DNA of 64,000 bases, taken from Lachnospiraceae bacterium C10 (GTDB taxonomy: Bacteria; Bacillota; Clostridia; Lachnospirales; Lachnospiraceae). Location: contig FMTN01000010.1 of NCBI GenBank assembly GCA_900100095.1, forward strand, positions 1 through 64,000, read 5' to 3'. Both the position numbers and the translations under genes were made by a program. A model generated the notes under the pieces. It saw only the letters and a program-made list of their open reading frames with translations. It did no database searches and was not told the DNA's origin. Below, in pieces: positions 31,709 to 42,052 of this stretch; position 1 is the first letter of the stretch, and every line of letters starts with the position of its first letter.

Positions 31709-33582
31709 CTGGACGCTCCTTTCTTCGGATACTTTTTATACTGCCTGTACTGGCGTGGAGGAAACAGTTTATCTGCACCCTTTACCGGTTCATAAGTGTC
31801 GATCAGTTCTGTGATCAGATCCTTGATCTCCGCCATAAAATCCTCTGATGCTATTTCCTGTTTTTCCACTTCCAGCAATTTCTGTTCCCACTCCGCTGTC
31901 ATAGAAGCTGACTGAATCTGCTCCGGCATTACGGTAATAAGTGAAGTTCCCTTAACGGATGGGACCAGGTATTTCGTCTTCTTATTGCCCTGACGTTCCA
32001 CAAAACCGATGCGAACCAGCTTTTCAATAACACCGGCTCTTGTGGCAGGTGTTCCAAGTCCTTTTCGCTCAACCTCATCCGGCATTTCTTTTGCACCGGC
32101 TGACTCCATAGCGGATAGTAGAGAATCCTCTGTAAAGCGCTTCTTCGGTGTGGTTTTTCCTTCCTTCACCTTTGGATCTCTGGCCGGAAGTTCTCTTCCT
32201 TCTTCCAAAAGCGATGCATCTGCTTCAAGGATCTCTAAAACGCTGTGAGAACCGCCATCCTCTTTCTTGTCGGAATCTCCTTCCTCATCTTCCTGTTTCT
32301 TTCCAAGGATCCAGTCCTCTATCTGATGCCAGCCAGACTTTGTAAGGCTCTTGCTTTTTGCCTTAAAGATCTCTCCTGCACACGCAACCTCCAGCGTATA
32401 CTCTGTGATCTCTGCATCTTCTCCGACGGATGAAAGCAGCCTTGCCGTAACAAGTCCCAGGATCTTCTGTTCACCAGATGGAAGTTCCGAATAATCTGTC
32501 TCAGCAACATTTACTGTAGGAATGATTGCATGGTGATCCGATACCTTCCTGCTGTTTAATACCTGATTTACATGGATCACAATCTGCCGGGTATATCCGT
32601 ACTTCTCCCTCATGAGATGGCACAGATCCGTTGTACTGTCTCCCATATCGTCCGTTAAATATCTGCTGTCAGTTCTTGGATATGTGACCAGTTTCTTTTC
32701 ATATAAACTCTGTGTATAATCCAATGTCTGCTGTGCTGTAAATCCATAACACTTATTCGCATCTCTCTGAAGACTTGTCAGATCATACAGAAGCGGAGCC
32801 TTATCCTTTTTTACTGAGGTCTCCATCTTAATGATCCTGGCCTTGTCTTCTGTCTGTATTTTACCGACAAGCTCTTCTGCCTCTTCTTTTGTTTGAAAAC
32901 GTTTCGACATAACCGGCACACTTGCTATCATCATCTGAACCGTATAAAAGTTCTCCGGCTTGAATCCTTTGATCTCGGCTTCCCTTTCTACGATCATTGC
33001 AAGTGTAGGTGTCATGACACGACCGACATTTAAGGTCTGGCCATATACCGTTGAGAAAAATCTTGTGGCATTAATTCCAACAAGCCAGTCCGCACGTTCA
33101 CGACAAAGAGCCGCTTCATAGAGAGCATCATAATCTGCACCGGGTCTCAGATTTTCAAAACCCTCCCGGATCGCTTTATCCTCCATGGATGAGATCCAGA
33201 GTCTTTCAAAGGGCTTTTTACATCCCGCCTGGTGATAGACCAGACGAAAGATCAGCTCTCCCTCTCGTCCGGCATCTGTTGCTTCGATCAGTCCATCCAC
33301 ATCGGAACGCTTCATGAGCTCCTTTAATACCTGATACTGCTTCTTGGTAGAACCGGTCACCTGATATGAAAAAGGCGCAGGAAAAATCGGTAGATCTTCC
33401 TTGCGCCATTTACTGTATCTCTCATCATAATGTTCCGGTCCTGCCAGCTCAATCAGGTGTCCAACGCACCAGCTGACAATATATCCATTGCCCTCCAAAT
33501 AACCATCTTTTTTATCGGTTGCTCCAATCACCTTTGCCAGAGACTGTGCTACCGAAGGCTTTTCTGCAATCACTAGCTTCAT
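31696..33582 (-). CDS. topB: DNA topoisomerase III
   Basis: Type IA topoisomerase that passes single strands, used by many Gram-positive ICEs for transfer or replication. The 628-residue protein has the TOPRIM domain (MKLVIAEKPSVAQSLA; EATDAGREGEL), the catalytic Tyr in VTYPRTDSRYL (about residue 301) and the LGTPATRAGVIEKL motif. The C-terminal zinc fingers of chromosomal TopA are absent, as usual for TopB of ICEs. ATG overlaps the upstream stop by 4 bases. Confidence 0.95.
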   Translation of the reverse strand: MKLVIAEKPSVAQSLAKVIGATDKKDGYLEGNGYIVSWCVGHLIELAGPEHYDERYSKWRKEDLPIFPAPFSYQVTGSTKKQYQVLKELMKRSDVDGLIEATDAGREGELIFRLVYHQAGCKKPFERLWISSMEDKAIREGFENLRPGADYDALYEAALCRERADWLVGINATRFFSTVYGQTLNVGRVMTPTLAMIVEREAEIKGFKPENFYTVQMMIASVPVMSKRFQTKEEAEELVGKIQTEDKARIIKMETSVKKDKAPLLYDLTSLQRDANKCYGFTAQQTLDYTQSLYEKKLVTYPRTDSRYLTDDMGDSTTDLCHLMREKYGYTRQIVIHVNQVLNSRKVSDHHAIIPTVNVAETDYSELPSGEQKILGLVTARLLSSVGEDAEITEYTLEVACAGEIFKAKSKSLTKSGWHQIEDWILGKKQEDEEGDSDKKEDGGSHSVLEILEADASLLEEGRELPARDPKVKEGKTTPKKRFTEDSLLSAMESAGAKEMPDEVERKGLGTPATRAGVIEKLVRIGFVERQGNKKTKYLVPSVKGTSLITVMPEQIQSASMTAEWEQKLLEVEKQEIASEDFMAEIKDLITELIDTYEPVKGADKLFPPRQYRQYKKYPKKGASRWQR

Positions 33583-34916
33583 ATTGCAACCTCCTCCTTC
33601 TTTTTACCTGCTGTCCTGCTTTTTTGCGAACGGATACCTGCCTTTTCCGAACGTAGCTTTTCCGTTATGGATTCTTTCTTCTGACTATCCTCCAATTCCG
33701 GCATAAGCTTCTTTATATCTTCAGCGGCCTTTACCACAAGAGGATGCTTCGCCAGATTCGGAAAGAACTCCTGTATCATCTCCATATTCAGTCGGTTTCC
33801 AACCACAAGATCAAATTCATTTGCAATAAGTTCATCATCGCTGATACTGAACCCTATGGTCTTGACTCCATTCATCCTGTCTGCCGGAATGCTCTTATAG
33901 ATATCCACAGCCTGCTGTAAGGTCAGGTTCTCATGAAATTCCCCCAAAGAATGAAACTCTCCACATTCTGCGACATAGAAACTGATTGGCTGTTTCTCTT
34001 TGGTCAGTTCCGCCATCCTCGAATCAATCTTTGTAATCAGGTCTGCTGCAGCCTCACGGATCGTATTCAAAGACGCTTTCAGTTCTGGCATCTCTTTTCC
34101 CTGTGACCAGGTAGCTACATAGGCAAAACTGTAATCTGATGTATCAATTCCATAGTGCTGGCATACAGTGTAAGCTACACTCTCTGCTTCAACTTCCTTA
34201 CTGTTCCTGGACTGCTTATTGTCTTTCTGCGCTTCTGTATTATGAAGCTTTGCATGAGCCATTTCATGAATCGCTGTCTTTATCGTCTGGATCTCACTCA
34301 TACCGGTATTGATTGCGATACGATTCTCTTCTGTATGAAAATAGCCCTTAGCTCCGGAAGCAATATCTTCAAATCCAATCGGTACAGGACTTGCCGCCTT
34401 GATTGCTTCGAAAAAGTTCTGATATTCTTCCACATTTCCTGTAAGCTCATCCACTCCGATCTGAGGCAGAGGATCACCTTCGGTCTGTGAGATATCAAAA
34501 GTACTCACCGGCTTAAACGCTGTCAGATTGATCTCTACTTTTTCCTTCACAGCCTCCCCGTCTTTATCAAGAACAGCTTTGCCGGATTCATCCAGCTTAT
34601 CCTGTTCTTTTTCCAGCTTAAATGGTGCCGGTGCCAGGATCCTTATGCCCTTCTCTCCCTTCTTTACAAAACGTCCCATTTTCTTCCATCCGGTGTAAGA
34701 TTGAACCAGCGTTGCATCGGGCTTTTGCATCATGATCAGGATGTTATTGTTTACCGAATAATGCGGAAACTTTGCCATGGTATTCAAGAGGTCCTGATAC
34801 TGAGAAGAGTTAAATACAGCCTGCACTCCCTGCTCCAGTTTTTCTGTAATATCCTTAAGTTCCGCCTTTCGTTGTTCATTTGCTTTCTTTGGATCATAGG
34901 TATAGGTGCTACTCAT
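33579..34916 (-). CDS. ArdC-like antirestriction/metallopeptidase protein
   Basis: 445 residues. The N-terminal ssDNA-binding ArdC-type domain (SVNNNILIMMQKP, SYTGWKKMGRFVKKGEKGI; about 50-110) is followed by an ImmA/IrrE-like zinc peptidase with AIHEMAHAKLH (near residue 218) and an LPD-type domain (YVAECGEFHSLGEFHENLTL). ArdC proteins protect incoming single-stranded DNA from restriction in a new host. It lies between topB and small structural genes and overlaps both by a few bases. Confidence 0.85.
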   Translation of the reverse strand: MSSTYTYDPKKANEQRKAELKDITEKLEQGVQAVFNSSQYQDLLNTMAKFPHYSVNNNILIMMQKPDATLVQSYTGWKKMGRFVKKGEKGIRILAPAPFKLEKEQDKLDESGKAVLDKDGEAVKEKVEINLTAFKPVSTFDISQTEGDPLPQIGVDELTGNVEEYQNFFEAIKAASPVPIGFEDIASGAKGYFHTEENRIAINTGMSEIQTIKTAIHEMAHAKLHNTEAQKDNKQSRNSKEVEAESVAYTVCQHYGIDTSDYSFAYVATWSQGKEMPELKASLNTIREAAADLITKIDSRMAELTKEKQPISFYVAECGEFHSLGEFHENLTLQQAVDIYKSIPADRMNGVKTIGFSISDDELIANEFDLVVGNRLNMEMIQEFFPNLAKHPLVVKAAEDIKKLMPELEDSQKKESITEKLRSEKAGIRSQKSRTAGKKKEEVAI

Positions 34917-35055
34917 TCTCTTTCACCTCCTTCCGGTATTGATTCAGCTTTCTGGTGAGTGACTTTTCTTTGCTGATTGCGCTTCGCTTCTCATGCTTTT
35001 TCTTTAGCTGTTCTAAGCCTTCCATGTATCCGTTGTATCGTGATCTTCTTGTCAT
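34909..35055 (-). CDS. Small basic ICE protein, 48 residues
   Basis: Starts at ATG 35055 with AAGGAGAG 4 bases upstream (MTRRSRYNGYMEGLEQLKKKHEKR); a longer frame to 35145 lacks a site. Highly charged and helical. Overlaps the ArdC-like gene by 8 bases. Probably a transfer accessory; function unknown. Confidence 0.7.
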   Translation of the reverse strand: MTRRSRYNGYMEGLEQLKKKHEKRSAISKEKSLTRKLNQYRKEVKENE

Positions 35056-35145
35056 AGACTCTCCTTTCGTAATCCATAAAAGGAGCAATCCATGAACCCT
35101 GCGCCATAGTTCATCATGGACTGCCCCTGTGAAGCAGGCACTCAA

Positions 35146-36003
35146 TTATTCTTCCGAATCAGTATCATCTTCATCTGGAGCTTCTGTATCTTCTGATTGC
35201 TCTTCATCATCGGAATCGTCTTCCGTCACATCCTCTGCATCCGCAAGATAATCTTCTTCATCATCTTCTGAATAATCCTCATCCGGATCTACTTCACTGG
35301 AATGCTTATCTGTTTTCCTGCCCTTCAGATACTTGTACCCCATAAAGCCACCTGCACCGAGGAGCAACAGCAAGGTAAGAATGGCTGCCGGACTGACGGA
35401 AAAGCCTTTTCGCGCTTCTTTCACCTCAGGCTTCTTTTCTGTAACCGGCTCTTCTACCTTTACCTTTTCCGTCTCCTCTGCAGGTTTCTTTTCCTTTGCA
35501 TCCTGGAAAGCCTTCTGTTCATCTTCATTCATAAGAGCCATCAGATCTGCTTCATCTACCATATTCAGGAAATGGACGTTTTCTCCGCCCTGATCATCAC
35601 GATCAATGATGATATAAAAGTATTGTCCACTCTTTGTTACAACGGTAATAAACTGCTTACCTCCAGCTTCTGTGGAACCATAATCGTCTACGATCTTCAT
35701 GTTGCCATCCGGAGTAAGTGGTCCCATCTTTTCCTCTTTCTGTTCCTTTGGCTGCTGCTCTTCCTGCGTTGCTTCTGTCTCGTCCGCCTTCTCTGCATTA
35801 TCCTGTGCCTGGCAAAGTTCCGGATGCTCCTTGCATACCGGACAATTCTCATTTTTACTGTCATCAGAACACTTGCTTTCACAGTTACATTCTGCTTCCG
35901 GACCGGTATGGGCAAATGCTGTTATTGGAGTTGTGCCAACAAAAAAAGCTGTAGCACAAGCCACAGCTCCGATGAGTCTCTTATTAAATTTCATAGTTTT
36001 CAT
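35146..36003 (-). CDS. DUF4366 (CD1107-type) secreted membrane-anchored protein
   Basis: From ATG 36003 (GGAGG 9 bases upstream) the product has a signal peptide ([22 protein letters not shown] to TAFA), a Cys-rich patch ([18 protein letters not shown]), a DUF4366 domain ([32 protein letters not shown]), a transmembrane helix ([21 protein letters not shown]) and a very acidic cytoplasmic tail. It is typical of Tn1549-like ICEs, probably a surface part of the mating apparatus. It overlaps the DUF4315 gene by 20 bases. Confidence 0.88.
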   Translation of the reverse strand: MKTMKFNKRLIGAVACATAFFVGTTPITAFAHTGPEAECNCESKCSDDSKNENCPVCKEHPELCQAQDNAEKADETEATQEEQQPKEQKEEKMGPLTPDGNMKIVDDYGSTEAGGKQFITVVTKSGQYFYIIIDRDDQGGENVHFLNMVDEADLMALMNEDEQKAFQDAKEKKPAEETEKVKVEEPVTEKKPEVKEARKGFSVSPAAILTLLLLLGAGGFMGYKYLKGRKTDKHSSEVDPDEDYSEDDEEDYLADAEDVTEDDSDDEEQSEDTEAPDEDDTDSEE

Positions 36004-36310
36004 TTTCTGTATCCTCCTTATCCACATCACTCTCATACGATGACTCTGTATCGCTTCCATTACCGGAAGATTCTTTTGAAACAGATGTACCATTCGTAGC
36101 CGGAGCTTTCAGCCCATCCGATGCTGCAAGCTGTAAAAGCTTTGCCACCTCTTCCGGTGTAAGTTTCATTGCGCCGACATCAGAAAGGATCTGGCTTGCC
36201 TCTGCTTCCTTTAATTTTGCCTGAGCCGTTTTCAGACGTTCCTCTGCCAGATCTCTCCGTTTTTCGCAATGCCTTACTTCCTCGCGAAGTTTATCCAATC
36301 GTTCAAACAT
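35984..36310 (-). CDS. DUF4315 family protein
   Basis: 108 residues: a coiled coil ([26 protein letters not shown], here cited by its ends at residues 1-40), then [16 protein letters not shown] (about 47-62) and a Ser/Asp/Glu-rich tail. Matches DUF4315 proteins found only in conjugative elements, always beside the NlpC/P60 and DUF4366 genes. Role unknown. Confidence 0.85.
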   Translation of the reverse strand: MFERLDKLREEVRHCEKRRDLAEERLKTAQAKLKEAEASQILSDVGAMKLTPEEVAKLLQLAASDGLKAPATNGTSVSKESSGNGSDTESSYESDVDKEDTENENYEI

Positions 36311-36321
36311 GATATCGCCTC

Positions 36322-38055
36322 CTATTTTTTGATCCTTCCAAAGGTATAAAAGTGTTTCTGCCAGTAGGCCGTTTTAATGGATGTATATTGAATCGGGTTG
36401 CCGCAATGGATCATCATGCCATTTCCCACATAGATTCCAACATGACTGGCACCGGCCGTATTATAGGTTCCCTGGAAAAAGATCAGATCTCCCGGTTTTG
36501 CCTCTTCCTTTGATACCCTGGTACAACAATCGTTTAAAAGACCATTCGCAGTCTGCCTTCCAACACTCCATCCATTACCACAATGATTGATGACATAGCT
36601 TACAAATCCGGAACAGTCAAAGCTTGTGCTTGGGCTACTTCCTCCCCAAACATAAGGATAGCCAAGATACTTTTCAGCCTCCTTGATCATATTTGCAAAT
36701 TTCGTGTCGGTAAGAGCTTCCGGCGGGACCTCATAATGCGGACACTCTGCCGGATCAGGATTGGAATACGGATCACCCTCAAACAGATAAGCCTTGTTTC
36801 CTCTTGTTTCAAGAAGAAGCTCATATCGACTCATCTGATCCTCTGTCAATCCCATGCTTCTTACTACAGCATCCATTGTTGCATTTGTAAGCGTTGTTAC
36901 AAGAACATGCCAGTCATATTCCACTTCCACCTCATAGGTGTAGTCCTCCGAAGATGTAGTACCGTCAGAATTATGAACTGTTCTTGTACCGGTTCTGGTC
37001 TCGGTGCGTTTCCTTTTCTCGATCAATGCTTTTGTACTCAGCTTATACTGGGTATGGAAGATCTCCGTCAGCTTGCTCTGCACCTCAGATTCTGTGTAAT
37101 CCTCATAAAGTACAGTCAGAAGTGCTGCCAGCTGATAAGGATTATGATTGACTTCTGCCAGGTTATAACGATACTCGTCATAGCCCGGATGTGTCTTTGG
37201 AATATCCTTGATCTGTTTCTGCAGGTCTGCCTCTTTATCCTTATAGTCCTGTTCGACCGCCTTAATATCATCGTCATCTGCCGTATATGACGTTGCTATT
37301 GTGGTATCACTAAAGGAACCAAATAAGCCTCCGGTAAGTCCCGCACTTCCCGAGATCATAACAATAAGAATAAGTAACACAACCGCAAGAATAAGGACTA
37401 GGGGATTATCCATGATCTTCTCCCGGATCCACTCAGCGAACCTGCCCACCAGGTCTTCTGCTTTATCCACGAACTTCTTTGACAGACTTCCCACCTGATT
37501 GGCGGCTTCCTTTTGAGACTTCTTATAGGCAGCCTTCTGAAATTCCTTTTTCATGTAGTTCTTCTGAACTTCATGGGTGCCTGATTTCGGCTCCACTCCC
37601 TTCTTTGCATTCTTGTGAAGCTTCTTCGAATACCGGCTCTTATCCGTTTCATCAGATGCATTCTCTTTGCTACCAGTCCTTTTTGCCCCGTATTTCTGAT
37701 GCCGAACCCTTGTTCCGATATGTTCTGCCGTCTCCGTTCCCTTATTCAAAGCTTCTGTTCCAACGTTCTCATCTTCATTGGCCTGATCGACCTGACGATG
37801 CAGTGATATGTTTTCAATGGCCTCTGTTCGCACCTTATGTCTTCCCTGGGCCTGGAGCTTTTTGATCTTTCGCTTCTCTTCCGCTGTTAGTTCCGTATTT
37901 CTTTTTCCATGACGAAACTTCTTGCCATAAGCTCTTTTCGCTGAGGTTTCACTTTTCAGCTTCTCACCACAATGCAAATTCTCTTTTCTTTCCTGAAACT
38001 GTTCGGCGGTCCTCTTCTTATAGCTTCTCTTAGTAAACGTTTTCTCTTCATTCAT
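36322..38055 (-). CDS. NlpC/P60 cell-wall hydrolase of the transfer apparatus
   Basis: 577 residues (CD1108 type). A long basic N-terminus (about 1-200) is followed by a transmembrane helix (NPLVLILAVVLLILIVMI near 215-235), an extracellular helical region with FHTQYKLSTKALIEKRKR, and a C-terminal NlpC/P60 domain. Catalytic Cys is in FDCSGFVSYV (near 480) and His in SHVGIYVG; YVWGGSSP is the family motif. It cuts peptidoglycan to open a path for the transfer channel, like VirB1/Tn916 Orf14. Start codon directly abuts the virB4 stop. Confidence 0.92.
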   Translation of the reverse strand: MNEEKTFTKRSYKKRTAEQFQERKENLHCGEKLKSETSAKRAYGKKFRHGKRNTELTAEEKRKIKKLQAQGRHKVRTEAIENISLHRQVDQANEDENVGTEALNKGTETAEHIGTRVRHQKYGAKRTGSKENASDETDKSRYSKKLHKNAKKGVEPKSGTHEVQKNYMKKEFQKAAYKKSQKEAANQVGSLSKKFVDKAEDLVGRFAEWIREKIMDNPLVLILAVVLLILIVMISGSAGLTGGLFGSFSDTTIATSYTADDDDIKAVEQDYKDKEADLQKQIKDIPKTHPGYDEYRYNLAEVNHNPYQLAALLTVLYEDYTESEVQSKLTEIFHTQYKLSTKALIEKRKRTETRTGTRTVHNSDGTTSSEDYTYEVEVEYDWHVLVTTLTNATMDAVVRSMGLTEDQMSRYELLLETRGNKAYLFEGDPYSNPDPAECPHYEVPPEALTDTKFANMIKEAEKYLGYPYVWGGSSPSTSFDCSGFVSYVINHCGNGWSVGRQTANGLLNDCCTRVSKEEAKPGDLIFFQGTYNTAGASHVGIYVGNGMMIHCGNPIQYTSIKTAYWQKHFYTFGRIKK

Positions 38056-40479
38056 TTAACTCTCCTCCACAGGCTGCGATACTTCATCAAGCTTCGTTGT
38101 CATGATACGATAAAGCTCCAGATCCTTAGGGAATCGATCTACAAACGGAAGGATCACATTACCATAAAACAAAAGCCCTTCACCTTCTCCTGAATGTGTT
38201 ACATACGAGAGCTGATGAGGGCTGATATTTAACTGTTTTGCAAGAATGGAACGATCCCCTACCGCCTGATTCAGCATGTAGATAAAGTCCGAGTTCTCAA
38301 AGATGTTCTCTACCTCTTTGGATGAAAGCAAGTCCTTTACGTTCTGAGTGATGCCGGTTGGAATACCGCCCCATTTTCTGAAACGCTTCCAGATTTCTAC
38401 GGTATAGGCTGCTGTCTGCTCCTCACGAAGAAGAAGGTGCATCTCATCCATGTAGTATCTGGTGGATCTTCCCTGACTTCTATTCTCTGTCACTCTTCCC
38501 CAGACCTGATCCTGAACGACCAGCATTCCGATTTTCTTCAGCTGCTTTCCAAGATCCTTTATGTCATAGCAAACAAGCCGGTTGGTGATATCCACATTGG
38601 TTCTGTGATTAAACACATTCAAAGAACCTGTAACGTAGATTTCAAGAGCTGTTGCCACATTCTTAGCCTCCGGTTCATCCTGCTTTAAAAGCGAATTATA
38701 GAGATCCTCCAAAAGTGGCATATTCTCAGGAACCGGATCAAGGAAATACCGTTGATAGATCTGATGAATACAACGGTCAATAACTGTCTTCTCTACCGGT
38801 TTTAATCCTTCCTTTCCACCGACGATCAGCTCACAAAGTGACAGGATAAAGTCCGCCTTAAGAGCGATCGGGTTATCATCATCCGAATAGTTCATGTTGA
38901 TATCCATAGGATTGATGTACTGACTGCTGGTAGGACTGATCTTAATGACCTGGCCGCCAAATCTTTTTACCAGTGCACTGTACTCTGACTCAGGATCCGA
39001 AATGATAATATCATCATCCGTAACAAGAAACGCATTAGCGATCTCTCTTTTTGCCGAGAATGATTTACCTGCACCGGGTGTACCAAGAATAAGGCCATTG
39101 GGGTTCTTAAGCTTCTTTCGATCCACCATGATCAGGTTATTGGAAAGAGCATTAAGGCCATAGTATAAAGCTTCATCACCTGACTGAAACAGTTCCTGCG
39201 TAGTGAATGGAACAAAGATCGCAGTAGAACTTGTGGTCATCCCTCGCTGGATCTCGATCTCATTGTAAGCAAGCGGAAGGGAACTCATAAGCCCCTGCTC
39301 CTGCTGGAAATTGAGCCGTACCAGATTGCAGTTATGCTTCTGTGCAATGGAGCTTGCCTGAAAGACATTATTTTCAAGCTCCTGCTCCGTCTTACCGGTA
39401 TTAAGCACTAAAAAAGTCAGAAGGAACATACGCTCATTCTGACTCTGCAATTCTTTTAAAAGTGCTTTTGCATCCTTGCCATAAGTGGCAAGATCAGATG
39501 GAATAATATCCATATCGTAACCGGCTCTCACTGCTTTCTTCTGCTCCTCAATCTTGCTTCGATCAAGTTCTGTAATGGTATGCTTTACCGTCTTAATCGC
39601 CTCTGTCTGATCTACCGACTGCACATGCATGGTTACAATCTGACTAGACTCCATACCAAGGAAATCCGCAAGCATTCTATCTGATATATCAGAAGCTGTA
39701 ATGCTTAAGAAACTCATGGCTCCATAGAGATTACCCATCTGGAATAATCTACCATTTTTGAAATGAAGTCCTGCAGGAGCCACAAAGTCTTTTACAGAAA
39801 GGCCGCTTCCCACAAGCCATTTCCAGTCGAAGAAGAACTTCTCATCATCTCCCATATGAAACTGCTGGTGAATCAACTCTAAGCGTTCTGCGCCGTTTAG
39901 CGTATTTGCCTGAACACCAAGTCTCTTGAAGTTGTTAAGAAGATCCATCTCGATATGAATAAGTCTCGGTTTTGCTGCTTTCATGGACTCTGCATGAATA
40001 CCAAAGGATAAATACTTGGTCTTGGTAAGACCGTTGTTACCAGCTTCCATCTGACGCTTTAACATGCCAGTATACTCATCTCTTACTTCATTAAAGCCAT
40101 CGTTCTGATGTGGTATGGCAATGGACTTTTCAAACTTCTCAGCATCCGTAGCCATGTTCATGAAGCTGAGTTCAAAGTGAACCGAGCTGTCAAAGAAATT
40201 CAGGAAGCTGCACCATTCCTCAAAAATCTCTGTCTGATCTTCCTGCTGAGCCAGCTGATAATTGATATCCTGAAACTGAATTGTCTTTGTATAATAATCG
40301 CTGCCTATTCTGCAAATGCCATCCTTAAACATCCTGTCAAAAGGAATGCTCTGCTGTGCGGTTCTGGGAACGCCATCATTTTTCTGAGCTTCTTTGATGA
40401 CGGCTCTTACTCTTTTCTGGTCTGCTCTCGATAACCCTGCCGGCATTGCGATGTCTCTTTTTTTCGCTTTCAGAAACAA
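38056..40479 (-). CDS. VirB4-type conjugation ATPase
   Basis: 807 residues; powers the type IV secretion channel. Walker A GTPGAGKSFSAKRE is near residue 466 and Walker B region RYYMDEMHLLL near 680, with QNVKDLLSS and SDFIYMLNQ, as in VirB4/TraE. The TTG at 40479 is the likely start: AAGGAGG lies 7 bases upstream; the ATG 33 bases later has none. The gene overlaps the PrgI gene by 104 bases, an unusually long coupling. Confidence 0.94.
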   Translation of the reverse strand: MFLKAKKRDIAMPAGLSRADQKRVRAVIKEAQKNDGVPRTAQQSIPFDRMFKDGICRIGSDYYTKTIQFQDINYQLAQQEDQTEIFEEWCSFLNFFDSSVHFELSFMNMATDAEKFEKSIAIPHQNDGFNEVRDEYTGMLKRQMEAGNNGLTKTKYLSFGIHAESMKAAKPRLIHIEMDLLNNFKRLGVQANTLNGAERLELIHQQFHMGDDEKFFFDWKWLVGSGLSVKDFVAPAGLHFKNGRLFQMGNLYGAMSFLSITASDISDRMLADFLGMESSQIVTMHVQSVDQTEAIKTVKHTITELDRSKIEEQKKAVRAGYDMDIIPSDLATYGKDAKALLKELQSQNERMFLLTFLVLNTGKTEQELENNVFQASSIAQKHNCNLVRLNFQQEQGLMSSLPLAYNEIEIQRGMTTSSTAIFVPFTTQELFQSGDEALYYGLNALSNNLIMVDRKKLKNPNGLILGTPGAGKSFSAKREIANAFLVTDDDIIISDPESEYSALVKRFGGQVIKISPTSSQYINPMDINMNYSDDDNPIALKADFILSLCELIVGGKEGLKPVEKTVIDRCIHQIYQRYFLDPVPENMPLLEDLYNSLLKQDEPEAKNVATALEIYVTGSLNVFNHRTNVDITNRLVCYDIKDLGKQLKKIGMLVVQDQVWGRVTENRSQGRSTRYYMDEMHLLLREEQTAAYTVEIWKRFRKWGGIPTGITQNVKDLLSSKEVENIFENSDFIYMLNQAVGDRSILAKQLNISPHQLSYVTHSGEGEGLLFYGNVILPFVDRFPKDLELYRIMTTKLDEVSQPVEES

Positions 40480-40834
40480 TTTTTTCTACCTCCTTCTCTG
40501 CTTTCTCCTGCCTCATCAGGGCAGCGTAATAATTATCTGTTTTGTAAGGCCTGATTTTCGGCCTGATAAATGTTGCCTGAATAAAGTGATGCAAGAATAC
40601 CTCTAGTGGCTGTCCGTTCTTTTCGTACATTGCAAAGAAAAACAGCGGCATCATTACAATCATCATGCCCATAGCTGCAAAGGTTGAGTCTCCGATCTTT
40701 TTCAAAAGGAAAAAGGTTGGAACACCGATAGCTGCAGCTATACAGAAGCAGATGAGCTGACGCTTGGTGAGGTTGAATGCCACTTTACTCTTTACCTTCG
40801 TGAGATCACGAGGCACCGGAATATAAGATGCCAT
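40376..40834 (-). CDS. PrgI-family membrane protein
   Basis: 152 residues starting MASYIPVPRDLTKVKSKV, the PrgI signature, with two transmembrane helices (LICFCIAAAIGVPTFFLL and FAAMGMMIVMMPLFFFAMY) and a basic tail. VirB3-like component of the channel that works with VirB4. The 3' end overlaps the virB4 gene. Confidence 0.92.
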   Translation of the reverse strand: MASYIPVPRDLTKVKSKVAFNLTKRQLICFCIAAAIGVPTFFLLKKIGDSTFAAMGMMIVMMPLFFFAMYEKNGQPLEVFLHHFIQATFIRPKIRPYKTDNYYAALMRQEKAEKEVEKIVSESEKKRHRNAGRVIESRPEKSKSRHQRSSEK

Positions 40835-40846
40835 TTCTTTTCCTCC

Positions 40847-41713
40847 TTAATGTGCGTGGAATACAGATCTTGCAATAGAACCTGTCTTAAACAAAGTGAA
40901 TGCAAGAAGTAATGTGATACCAAGGACATTCCACAAAGAGCCCATGATATCTGATGAAAATGAAACTGTCTGTACCATGGCTGCATAGATTGCTACGCAT
41001 ACCATGATTAAGAATCCCTGGAAGCCAAGTGCAAAAAGGGATCTCAAATAGTTCTGTCCAATCATGCTCTGTTCTCTATTGCCGAAAGTCGCAAAAGGAA
41101 TCGGAGCAAGGCTGATGGTCAGGTAGATTTCTATCATTCGTCCGTAGACAATAGCCCAGATCAGAATCGATAAAATTTCAAATAAGAACTTCACTGCAAA
41201 GGACTGCAGGAATATGCCAAACAGCGGCCCTACATCCATTGCTTCCAAAGTGCTTTGCATAGTTGCCAGCGTTGAACCATCCACTGCGGTACTTCCGGCG
41301 ATAAGTGATCCTGATTGACTGACCACATGTTGTGCTACGTCAAAGACTGCCATGGTGATATTAAAGGTATTTGTAATCAGCGTTACTGCTACAAAGGTCT
41401 TGAATACCCACTTGAAAAAGATCCAGGTTTCAAAGTTTGCCAGGTTATTGTGAGCGATGACCAGCTGTATCAGTTCATAGCAGGCAATAAACGTAAGGAT
41501 GATTCCTGCTATGGGTAGAATCACATTCTCCGACAGATTTCTGATAAGGTTATAAACCGTGGGCTGGAACTGGTCCGGAGTCTGTGCTACCTGTGCTGTT
41601 ACTTCTCCAATCTTCTGATTCAAGGTTGAAAATGTAGATGTGAGGTTATCCATGATCCCACCTACCAGCATGTCTTTGAGCCAATCAGTCAGTTTTTCTA
41701 ACAAACTTTCCAA
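40847..41713 (-). CDS. VirB6/TrbL-like channel protein
   Basis: 288 residues with about six hydrophobic segments (VILPIAGIILTFIACYEL; WVFKTFVAVTLITNTF; FLFEILSILIWAIVYG; LFALGFQGFLIMVCVAIYA; WNVLGITLLLAFTLF). N-terminal amphipathic region LTDWLKDMLVGGIMDNL. Polytopic inner channel protein, standard between Maff2 and PrgI genes in Tn1549-like elements. Confidence 0.9.
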   Translation of the reverse strand: MESLLEKLTDWLKDMLVGGIMDNLTSTFSTLNQKIGEVTAQVAQTPDQFQPTVYNLIRNLSENVILPIAGIILTFIACYELIQLVIAHNNLANFETWIFFKWVFKTFVAVTLITNTFNITMAVFDVAQHVVSQSGSLIAGSTAVDGSTLATMQSTLEAMDVGPLFGIFLQSFAVKFLFEILSILIWAIVYGRMIEIYLTISLAPIPFATFGNREQSMIGQNYLRSLFALGFQGFLIMVCVAIYAAMVQTVSFSSDIMGSLWNVLGITLLLAFTLFKTGSIARSVFHAH

Positions 41714-41786
41714 CGATTGCCTCCTTTCTCAGGGAAGGGCAGCTTATTACACTGCCCCTCCTGATTTTTGTTGGTGATAGGCCGGA

Positions 41787-41999
41787 TTAGAAAAGTCCGG
41801 AAAGAAGTGGAACGAGAGTGGTACCGATGAGGGCAACTCCACCACCGGCCATGAGCTGCTTCATGCCCTGTGACTTAGCTCCAGGGTTGTCATTGCCGTA
41901 ACCTTCCATGAGGTTTACAACACCCCAAATTCCGAGACCTGCACCAAGTGCGATAACGAGTGTCTGAAGTACGCCTACTGCTGAGTTGAAAAATGCCAT
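41787..41999 (-). CDS. Maff2-family membrane protein
   Basis: 70 residues, two hydrophobic helices around NLMEGYGNDNPGAKSQGMKQ, which is the Maff2 hallmark. Probably a VirB2/pilin-like or channel-lining protein. It has a good ribosome site (AGGAGG, 42007-42013 region) and its own leader with a terminator just upstream, so its level may be set separately from the upstream genes. Confidence 0.9.
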   Translation of the reverse strand: MAFFNSAVGVLQTLVIALGAGLGIWGVVNLMEGYGNDNPGAKSQGMKQLMAGGGVALIGTTLVPLLSGLF

Positions 42000-42052
42000 A
42001 ATAAAATCCTCCTTGTGATTAAAAAAATTGATTGTTTGTAGTTGCGGGCATT

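Noticed and set aside
35302-36099. 265-codon plus-strand frame opposite the DUF4366 gene
   Set aside because: Shadow of the acidic minus-strand gene; no start signal and biased composition.
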